From assembly GCA_900542155.1 (NCBI GenBank), contig UQMD01000007.1:1-64000 (forward strand): a DNA stretch of 64,000 nt, given 5' to 3'. The notes beneath the pieces are model-generated. The model was not told the DNA's origin and did no database searches. It was given only the letters and a program-made list of their open reading frames with translations. This document shows, piece after piece, positions 58,206 to 64,000 of this stretch. How positions within the stretch are numbered: position 1 is the stretch's first letter; each line of letters opens with the position of its first letter. Source of the stretch: an uncultured Collinsella sp. (lineage in GTDB: Bacteria > Actinomycetota > Coriobacteriia > Coriobacteriales > Coriobacteriaceae). A program made the translations under genes and the position numbers.

Positions 58206-58218
58206 AAGGTTTCTAGAA
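58178..58218. terminator. Perfect 16-bp palindrome at convergent gene ends
   Basis: TTCTAGAAACCTTCTA pairs with TAGAAGGTTTCTAGAA around a 9-nt loop, overlapping the stop of phosphoesterase 3. No T-run on either side. It lies between convergent genes and may block transcription from both directions. Confidence 0.65.
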
Positions 58219-58247
58219 ATCAGTTACCTGACAGGAAGGGCGCGGGA

Positions 58248-58826
58248 CTACTCGCCCCTCATCTTGGTCATGACCTCGACCTTGGCCTCGGCCACGGTCG
58301 CCCGCCGCTCGGAGGCGGCGAGGCGGTCCTTGAGGGCGGCGACTTCGGCCATCAGGTCGCGCTGGGCCAGTAGCGCATCGCTCAGCTCGGCTTGGGCTTT
58401 CAACGCGGCGTCACGCTCGACGCGCAGACGCTCGATCTCATCGGACATGGCCTCAGCCTCGGCGTGGAGCTGGACGACCTGCCTGCTGAGCTCCCTGGCA
58501 TCGGCGAGGTATCTGACGCTCGCGGCATGGAGCTCATTGTTTTCGAGCTCGATGCTCGCGGTGTCGAGCTCGAACTTCTCCTCGATAAAGGCGACCCGCT
58601 CATTGCAGTCGGCCTCAAGTCTTTCGTTCCGGTCTCTCGCCTCGACGAGCTTGCGGTTGAATTCGTCGAGCTGGGCCCTGAGTAACGCGTTCTCGGTCTT
58701 GAGATCGGCGGTCTCGCGCAGCAGCTTCTCTCGCCAAGCCTTTTCAATCTGCTCGGCGGCCTCATCGAGGACGTCCTTCGCGCCGGGCGTCTCGCTGATT
58801 TTTCTGTCGTTCGGGTTGTCTGTCAT
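58248..58826 (-). CDS. Coiled-coil protein of the element
   Basis: A 192-residue cytosolic protein that is almost wholly predicted coiled coil (residues about 20-185), rich in Glu, Ala, Leu and Arg, with no membrane segment. ATG at 58826 is preferred for GGAGTG seven bases upstream over a TTG further up. It is convergent with the phosphoesterase operon. Possible roles include scaffolding or partner binding, but the family is not recognised. Confidence 0.65.
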   Translation of the reverse strand: MTDNPNDRKISETPGAKDVLDEAAEQIEKAWREKLLRETADLKTENALLRAQLDEFNRKLVEARDRNERLEADCNERVAFIEEKFELDTASIELENNELHAASVRYLADARELSRQVVQLHAEAEAMSDEIERLRVERDAALKAQAELSDALLAQRDLMAEVAALKDRLAASERRATVAEAKVEVMTKMRGE

Positions 58827-59434
58827 CGTGCGGCACTCCAATCAACAATGGGCATGGCTCCGCCATGCCGTACGGCTGGGAACAAATACGCGGCCGCTGT
58901 TGAGTTGTGTTTGTCCTGCGCTTGGTGAGTTCTAAAAGCGTCTCAAGTCATACGTTCACGCAGGTTTTCGATTGGAGAAATACCGCACGTTTTCATGGTA
59001 TCACGTGCCTTAAAGAACATGAATGGGCGGTCATATCGATTCGTTGAAAATAGCACCTACGACGTGCTGGTGGCGGGAGAGTGATGGCGTTAAAGATGTC
59101 GAGAATGATTATGGGAGTATTTTAGATGCAGGTATGAGAAAGGGTCGAATCGAAGTGTCTGGCCGGACGCCAATTGTCCGGGAACTGTTTCGGTTCGACC
59201 CTGCTTCATTTTACATCCGCGGCATGTTTTTGTAGACGCCTGGCGATTACCGACCTTCACGACCTCGATGACGGTTTCCCCGTCCTCGATTCTTGCCAGA
59301 TTGCGGTAGACATGCTGCGTGAATGGTCGGATATCATTTGAGCCAGAATCCTCTTCTATTGAAGCGGATTCTGGCTCAGTGGTTTTTAACTCGGTTGTTT
59401 GACAGAAGCCCACGTCGATAGTCGGGCTGTGGAC
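58827..59434. other. Structured non-coding region of the element
   Basis: No gene is supported. Two strong structures stand out: a nested hairpin at 59142-59201 (outer GGGTCGAATCGAA / TTCGGTTCGACCC, inner CCGGAC/GTCCGG) and a terminator at 59339-59385 (TGAGCCAGAATCC / GGATTCTGGCTCA, then TTTTT on the plus strand). They could bound a plus-strand non-coding RNA. Confidence 0.55.
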
Positions 59435-59821
59435 TTAAGATTTCGGGGGCTCCCAAGCGTTTTCGATCGCGGCGCGGTAGATTGCAGCGTAATTAAGCAT
59501 CCAGCTGCCATCACCAGTTTTTTGAATATACCCCTTATCCTTTAGAGAAGTATAGGCTCGGGATATCGTGTTCTTGCTCAAGTGGTAGTGATCCTCAATC
59601 CATTTGCTTCTAGCGCAAAAGCCCATGGGCCGTTTGTTTTTGGAAGGTTTTCCAAACTTCCATACGAGGCCGAGGATGAGACGCTCGGCGGCAACGGTGG
59701 TGACGCAGCACGCCCACTCGGGCACTGAAATAAAAATAGCTTTATCCATTTTCTCTATAATCTTTCGTTGCTCGGTAACATCATCGTTGAATATGTCGGA
59801 AATTGACGGTAGCTCGCTCAT
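59435..59821 (-). CDS. Winged-helix protein of the element
   Basis: A 128-residue protein with a winged-helix DNA-binding domain (about 45-115; FCARSKWIEDHYHLSKNTISRAYTSLKDKGYI). Such domains occur in plasmid replication initiators and in GntR-like regulators; the context fits an element maintenance or regulatory role. It begins nine bases after the excisionase-like gene, with a weak ribosome-binding site, so the two are probably translated together. Confidence 0.7.
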   Translation of the reverse strand: MSELPSISDIFNDDVTEQRKIIEKMDKAIFISVPEWACCVTTVAAERLILGLVWKFGKPSKNKRPMGFCARSKWIEDHYHLSKNTISRAYTSLKDKGYIQKTGDGSWMLNYAAIYRAAIENAWEPPKS

Positions 59822-59830
59822 GTTTACCGC

Positions 59831-60076
59831 CTAGTCAAGGTGGGCGGTACGACCTTCAAGCTGCTTGAAAAGCTCATAGAATGAGCTTTCAAACATGTAA
59901 TTCGAGCGATGGATTTGGATGAGCTTGCCGGACTCGCGCATAAACTTGCGCGCGGTGTTTTCGCTCCAGCCAGTGAGTTCGCGGATATCGTTAACGCGGA
60001 GCAACCGATCGCACTGAGCGGCACCAGTGGGGAAAGTCGGTGTGGACGCCTGAGTGCTAATCTGTGGAGTAGCCAT
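59831..60076 (-). CDS. Excisionase-like HTH protein
   Basis: An 81-residue protein with a MerR/excisionase-type HTH (about 25-60; LLRVNDIRELTGWSENTARKFMRESGK). Position directly downstream of the integrase fits a recombination directionality factor. AAAGGA lies nine bases before ATG 60076. It would tilt the integrase toward excision. Confidence 0.8.
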   Translation of the reverse strand: MATPQISTQASTPTFPTGAAQCDRLLRVNDIRELTGWSENTARKFMRESGKLIQIHRSNYMFESSFYELFKQLEGRTAHLD

Positions 60077-60294
60077 GATGAGCTATCCTTTCAATGAGGG
60101 CCCTCCCTGTGCTTGTAAGACTTACCAGGTTCATAAGCACTTGGGGGGCCGGTTTTTATGGCTACATGCGTAGCCATCTGACAGCTTTAGAATCTATTAA
60201 AACTCATTAGATGTCAATCAAATAAAGCGTCTACCTGCGGAAATAGTAGTATAGTACCGTAATATTATTGATGAAACGATGAATGAATGACATG
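60077..60294. other. Structured spacer between integrase and excisionase
   Basis: It holds nested pairs GGGCCCTCC...GGGGGGCC with GTGCTT/AAGCAC inside (60098-60150), and the perfect palindrome ATGGCTACATGCGTAGCCAT (60158-60177). The latter may be an operator for the excisionase-winged-helix unit. No gene is seen. Confidence 0.5.
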
Positions 60295-61542
60295 CTATTT
60301 CTCGCTTTTCTGTATATAGGCGTTGATGAAGTCTTCGTAGCCTTTAACTGCTTTTATTTCTGATTGTTGAACGAGGCTTGTATACGTTTTGAGCGTGATA
60401 TTGGGGTCCGCGTGGCCAAGAATACCTTGCACGCTTCTAACGTCCGATCCGTTCGCCAGCATAAAAGTGCTTACACAATGCCTGAGCTGATGCGGGCAGA
60501 TGCCCTTATATAGTTTTCCGCCAGTCGAATTGTTCGGCTCATAGATTCCAAGATTGCAGCTAACTGCGAAATCGCGAAACCAATGGTTGAAGATGTAGTT
60601 TTTCATGTGACAGACAGTAGGGACCCCCTGCTTGACAGCAATATCGCTAATGATGGGAGTACTGCCAGTCTGGGACAGCCCCAGAGAGGCCAGGAGCTCT
60701 TTTTGTATGGCTGACCATGATTGAAGGCGTTCGGCCAAGGTTTCTCCAACGGGGATTTTGCGTTGGCTTTCTTGTGACTTGGGTGCCCTCAGTTCATGGT
60801 CGTTGGTGTACTGCCTGTCAATTTTCAAGGTTTTATTGGCAGGGTCCCAATCGCGCCATTCGAGGCCCAGCATCTCGCCTTTCCGCATACCCGTATACAC
60901 TAGTACTAGCGTACCAACAGCTTCGGCGGTGAGCTCAATGTGTTGAAGATGTGTGCATAGGGTAGCTACTTGGTCGATTGTCAGTGATTCTCTTTTGTTG
61001 CGTGGTCTGCGAACATGAACGGTAGCGCAGGGGTTTCGGTCAATTATTCTCTTTGCGACTGCATTCGACAGAATCTGACGCAGTTTTGAATTGATTCGTA
61101 CAAGCTCTGATGGTTTGTATTTTCCCGTACGACGAGCTTCGGCATATGCTTCTTCGATTAGATCGGGAGTTAGCCCCTCAATTGTCTGAAACGCACCGAA
61201 TAGGTCTTCGATATGCCTGCAATCGTACGCTTCTCTTTCATAGCTCGTTGGCACAAGCTCGGTGTCCCTATTTTCATGAAAGGCCCAGCAGTAGGACGCA
61301 AGCAAAGTGGGCTTTTTAGTTTTAGTGATCGTGCCAGAGGAGTTGATTTCAGCCAGCTTGGCCTGCATTGCAGCCTTAGCTTCTGTTTTAGTCTTGCAAC
61401 GAACCGTATAAGTTGGGGATCGTTTGTAGCGCCCTGTCTTCGGGTCCTTGACTCCAAGGGAAAAATAATAGCGATAGGTGTTAGGTGATCTCTTGTCTTT
61501 CCAACACGTGCCTCTTCCGCTAATTAGTGGCTGTTCTGACAT
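60295..61542 (-). CDS. int: Tyrosine integrase
   Basis: A 415-residue phage-type recombinase. An N-terminal AP2-like arm-binding domain (about 10-70) is followed by a SAM-like core-binding domain (about 80-175) and the catalytic domain with Arg in YTGMRKGEM, HQLRHCVST (H-x2-R), LGHAD and the nucleophile in KTYTSLV. It integrates the element into tRNA-Arg using the 48-bp core. It lies 191 bp from attR on the minus strand, as is usual. Codon use is less GC-biased than the host genes. Confidence 0.95.
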   Translation of the reverse strand: MSEQPLISGRGTCWKDKRSPNTYRYYFSLGVKDPKTGRYKRSPTYTVRCKTKTEAKAAMQAKLAEINSSGTITKTKKPTLLASYCWAFHENRDTELVPTSYEREAYDCRHIEDLFGAFQTIEGLTPDLIEEAYAEARRTGKYKPSELVRINSKLRQILSNAVAKRIIDRNPCATVHVRRPRNKRESLTIDQVATLCTHLQHIELTAEAVGTLVLVYTGMRKGEMLGLEWRDWDPANKTLKIDRQYTNDHELRAPKSQESQRKIPVGETLAERLQSWSAIQKELLASLGLSQTGSTPIISDIAVKQGVPTVCHMKNYIFNHWFRDFAVSCNLGIYEPNNSTGGKLYKGICPHQLRHCVSTFMLANGSDVRSVQGILGHADPNITLKTYTSLVQQSEIKAVKGYEDFINAYIQKSEK

Positions 61543-61733
61543 CTTTGCACTCCGTTTCTTTGAATAGTTTTCAACAATTCATTGAGTGCAGTTTAGCTAA
61601 AGCCGTTAGTAATATGTTTGTAAAAGCATAGGCGCAGCTACCGGAGGTAAAAGACACAAACTGCTATGTTTATCTGCGGTTATATGATGTTCAATGATGC
61701 TTGATGAATGGTAGGGGGTAGCATTAAATCATA
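61543..61733. other. Integrase upstream region at attR
   Basis: AT-rich integrase promoter region. AGTTTTCAACA (61566-61576) and AGCCGTTAGT (61601-61610) also occur as one contiguous motif near attL (48396-48415). They may be integrase arm sites. Confidence 0.45.
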
Positions 61734-61781
61734 TCTCCTAAAGCGGGTGTCGACGGTTCGAATCCGCCCGGGGGCACCAGA
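61734..61781 (+). repeat. attR (48-bp direct repeat)
   Basis: Identical to 48201-48248. It is followed by the natural tRNA-Arg terminator GAGCCCG...CGGGCTC (61790-61818), showing that this end was the original downstream flank of the tRNA. Confidence 0.95.
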
Positions 61782-61946
61782 GATTTACCGAGCCCGGTAC
61801 CTCCACGGTGTCGGGCTCTTCTGGTCAAAAGGCCGGATTCGGACCGTCGACACCCGCGTCACCAATTTCCCCGCGGGGGGAGTTTTCGAATCCGCCCGGG
61901 GGCACCAGATGAATATCGAGCCCGGTACCGCTATGGTGCCGGGCTC
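61782..61946. repeat. Tandem partial att and terminator copies
   Basis: After attR and its terminator a second copy of the last 25 bases of the tRNA core occurs at 61885-61909, followed by a second copy of the terminator (GAGCCCGG...CCGGGCTC, 61918-61946). Between them an inverted partial tRNA copy (GCGGGTGTCGACGGTCCGAA on the minus strand, about 61834-61857) is present. They look like scars of earlier integration. Confidence 0.8.
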
Positions 61947-61999
61947 TTCTGGTCTATAGTCACGTTCATTTATGGGCGGCAATTCCACGTCAAAAGCAA
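61947..61999. other. Short spacer before PASTA kinase terminator
   Basis: No gene or clear signal. Confidence 0.4.
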
Positions 62000-62032
62000 A
62001 GCGCCCGCTTGCCGGGGGAGCAAGCGGGCGCT
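62000..62032 (-). terminator. Terminator of PASTA kinase
   Basis: A perfect 13-bp stem (AGCGCCCGCTTGC / GCAAGCGGGCGCT) is followed on the minus strand by TTGCTTTTG. Confidence 0.88.
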
Positions 62033-62083
62033 TCTGAGCGAATATGTTTGCAGCGTTCGCTGCCGCAGGTAATAAGCAGCCGA

Positions 62084-64000
62084 CTAGTTGCTTGTACCGG
62101 AATCGTCCCCGGAGCCAGAGCCAGAAATCGAAACCGTCAGCGTAATCGTGCTGTCGGTGGACTGCTTGCCGGTGGGGGAGACACCCGTGACAGTTGCGTT
62201 CTCGTTGCCGTTCACGGGATTGCCGTTCTCATCGCAGAATGCGATGTTGTAGAACCCGGCGTTGTTGAGCGCGGTGACGGCGGCGGAGATGCTCTTGCCG
62301 TACAGGTTGCCCGGAACGCTGGCCTTGCCGGACTTCTTGGCGATGACGACGGTGATCGTGGCACCCGGCTTTTGCTTACCGCTGGGATTCCAGCTAATGA
62401 CGGTACCCTCGGCGACAGAGTCGTTCTCCTGGTAGCTCACGTCGACGCCAAAACCGGCCATGTCGAGGGCGTTGCGTGCCTGGGCCTCGGTCATGTCGGT
62501 CAGATCGGGCACCGAGGTAGTGTCCGGGCCGCTCGAGACCTTATACGAGATGGTCGTGCCCTTCTTAACCTCCTTGCCGGCTTCGGTACCCTGCTCAAAG
62601 ACCTGACCTTCGTCGGCCTCGTTGGCTTCCTCGGAGGCGCTGCCCTTCAGGCCTACGCTTGCCAGCGCTGCCTCGGCTTGGTCCTTGGTCAAACCGACGA
62701 GCCGCGGGACCTCAACCTTTTCGGAGGGCTTGGGACCCTTGGAGATCACCAGGTTCACCCTTGTGCCCTTGGGCTTTTTGGTGTGGCCGTTGGGGGTCTG
62801 CTCGACGACCTTACCCTCGTCGACGTCATCGTTGTAGCTCTGGTCGACGGTGCCGACCTCCAGGCCGGCCTCCTGGATCTGCTCGACGGCGGTTTCCTGA
62901 TCCTTGCCCAGCACATCGGGGACCGTAACCTGGTCGCCGCTGAACATGCCCATGGCAAAGGCTACGACGATACCGATGACGGCGATGGCAGCCACCACGG
63001 CGGCAATAATCTTGTTCTTGTTGGACTTGGGCTTCTCGGCCTCGTAGGAACCGGTGGAACCCGAGACGGCGCTGCGGGGATTGGTCTGGCCGCTCACGCC
63101 CGAGACGGGGCGAACCATAGCGCGCGTGGAGTCAGACAGCTCGCGGGTCTTGGTGGCACCCAGGTCGCCGGCGGCACCGATAATGCGCGTGGGCTCCGAG
63201 ACGTTGACGGCACGACCGGACAGGTAGCTATTGAGCACCTGGCGCAGCTCGTCGGCCGTCTGGAAGCGGTTGGCCGGGTCCTTCTCCATGCACTTGAGGA
63301 TGATGCGCTCCAGGTCGGCATCAACGCCGGAGTTGATCTGGCTCGGCGGGATAGGCAGCTCGTTGACCTGCTTGAGTGCCACCGAGATGGCGTCGTCTCC
63401 GTCGAAGGGCACACGGCCGGTAGCGCACTCGTACATGACGACGCCCAGCGAGTAGATATCCGAGGTGGGGCCGAGGTCCTGACCGCGGGTCTGCTCGGGG
63501 CTTACGTAGTGGGCGGTGCCCAGCACGTTGTTGTCCTGCGTGAGGTGGCTGTTCTTGGCGCGCGCGATACCAAAGTCCATCACCTTGATGTTGCCGTCAG
63601 GCAGCACCATGATATTTTGCGGCTTAATGTCGCGGTGGATGATCTCGTGCTTATGGGCGACCGAAAGCGCGGAGCTGATCTGCGAGCCGATCTGTGCGAC
63701 CTTCTTGGGATCGAGGGCACCGTGGCTTTTGATGCCGCTTTTAAGGTCGGTACCGCGCAGGTACTCCATGACGATGTAATAGGTGTCGCCGTCCTTGCCC
63801 CAATCGTAGACGCCTACGATATAGGGGGAGGACAGGCCTGCTGCTGCCTGGGCCTCCTGCTTAAAGCGGGCGGCGAAGGTGGCGTCGCCGGCATACTGCG
63901 GCAGCATGATCTTGACGGCAACCGTGCGGTCGAGGACCTGATCCTGTGCACGGAAGACGGTCGCCATGCCGCCTGTTCCCACCTTATCCTTGAGGAGGTA
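62084..64000 (-). CDS. pknB: PASTA-domain Ser/Thr protein kinase (5' end outside window)
   Basis: A PknB/PrkC-like kinase of at least 638 residues whose start lies beyond the window edge; the frame is open to base 64000 (YLLKDKVGTGGMATVFR). The kinase domain has the Gly-loop GTGGMA, VAVKIM lysine, HRDIKPQN catalytic loop and DFGIA. A juxtamembrane Thr/Ser-rich stretch, one transmembrane helix and four extracytoplasmic PASTA repeats follow. PASTA domains bind peptidoglycan fragments, so it links wall state to growth and division control. The last residues are Ser/Gly-rich. It lies outside the IME. Confidence 0.95.
   Translation of the reverse strand, partial: YLLKDKVGTGGMATVFRAQDQVLDRTVAVKIMLPQYAGDATFAARFKQEAQAAAGLSSPYIVGVYDWGKDGDTYYIVMEYLRGTDLKSGIKSHGALDPKKVAQIGSQISSALSVAHKHEIIHRDIKPQNIMVLPDGNIKVMDFGIARAKNSHLTQDNNVLGTAHYVSPEQTRGQDLGPTSDIYSLGVVMYECATGRVPFDGDDAISVALKQVNELPIPPSQINSGVDADLERIILKCMEKDPANRFQTADELRQVLNSYLSGRAVNVSEPTRIIGAAGDLGATKTRELSDSTRAMVRPVSGVSGQTNPRSAVSGSTGSYEAEKPKSNKNKIIAAVVAAIAVIGIVVAFAMGMFSGDQVTVPDVLGKDQETAVEQIQEAGLEVGTVDQSYNDDVDEGKVVEQTPNGHTKKPKGTRVNLVISKGPKPSEKVEVPRLVGLTKDQAEAALASVGLKGSASEEANEADEGQVFEQGTEAGKEVKKGTTISYKVSSGPDTTSVPDLTDMTEAQARNALDMAGFGVDVSYQENDSVAEGTVISWNPSGKQKPGATITVVIAKKSGKASVPGNLYGKSISAAVTALNNAGFYNIAFCDENGNPVNGNENATVTGVSPTGKQSTDSTITLTVSISGSGSGDDSGTSN

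Larger units (their letters stand above)
48201..61781 (+). mobile_element. Integrative mobilizable element in tRNA-Arg
   Basis: A 13.5-kb segment bounded by a perfect 48-bp direct repeat of the tRNA 3' half (48201-48248 and 61734-61781). It carries an integrase next to the right end, an excisionase-like gene, a winged-helix gene, an XRE regulator, MobC and relaxase, and cargo. No coupling protein or mating-pair genes are present, so it would need a helper. Base composition is mixed: integration and regulatory parts are AT-rich, cargo is GC-rich. Confidence 0.92.

Noticed and set aside
58178..58218. Heat-shock element (TTC-GAA boxes)
   Set aside because: The TTCTAGAA blocks come from the palindrome itself; such boxes are eukaryotic and have no meaning in this setting.
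61782..61946. Second tRNA-Arg gene
   Set aside because: Only 3' fragments are present; there is no acceptor 5' strand, D-arm or anticodon stem.

Overview
The window reads as chromosome of a high-GC, strictly anaerobic gut actinobacterium of the Coriobacteriia, most likely Collinsella. The reasons are a single-chain pyruvate:ferredoxin oxidoreductase, a dnaK-grpE-dnaJ-hspR heat-shock operon, LytS/LytTR two-component pairs, a DUF5692 membrane protein, a mannose-type PTS with a ManO (DUF956) partner, and strong GC-ending codon bias that opens long antisense frames everywhere. The genus is inferred from gene content and style, not from a search.

Layout. 1-8.9 kb, minus strand: a YfcE-like phosphoesterase, two LytS/LytTR kinase-regulator pairs (the first overlaps a family 2 glycosyltransferase), a UMF1-type transporter and a zinc-dependent phospholipase C-like protein. 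9-14.3 kb: an amidohydrolase and APC permease, a membrane-tethered C39-like protease and a carbamate kinase. 15-16.4 kb: an AAA/DUF4143 ATPase behind a repeat array. 16.8-22.6 kb: PFOR and a small ferredoxin with an IS110-family element between them. 23-27.5 kb: the heat-shock operon ending in its likely repressor hspR. 27.9-35.6 kb: an aconitase-family hydratase, a divergent pair of paralogous anchored proteins embedded in palindromic repeats, and clpB behind the same operator-like palindrome as dnaK. 35.9-44.4 kb: a second AAA/DUF4143 ATPase, an anchored protein, DUF5692, a TetR regulator with twin palindromes facing a multi-cluster Fe-S/FAD oxidoreductase, and hypA. 44.8-48.1 kb: manXYZ-like PTS genes and manO. 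48.2-61.8 kb: a 13.5 kb element integrated in the 3' half of tRNA-Arg(CCU), bounded by a 48-bp direct repeat. 62-64 kb: the 3' part of a PASTA-domain Ser/Thr kinase running off the window.

The integrated element is an integrative mobilizable element (IME): tyrosine integrase, excisionase-like and winged-helix proteins, MobC and relaxase behind paired inverted repeats (candidate oriT), a divergent XRE regulator over a 13-bp-arm palindrome, and no coupling protein or type IV secretion genes. Its cargo is a 1116-residue sortase-anchored coiled-coil protein with a CAP/SEC10-PgrA-like centre, a secreted Cys/His protein, an untracked 43-residue membrane peptide, three overlapping metallophosphoesterase genes behind an attenuator-like hairpin, and a convergent coiled-coil protein. 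This is the best candidate here for an undescribed functional module.

A second theme is repeated palindromic DNA between ordinary genes: (i) a GGGGACGTTCTT palindrome abutting stop codons, (ii) a perfect 34-bp inverted repeat, (iii) five hairpins with arms ATCTGTAACA/TGTTACAGAT, (iv) three CCACCACAAAGG hairpins and (v) three tandem hairpins with covarying stems. They look like REP- or MITE-type families; only their internal structure can be shown from this window.
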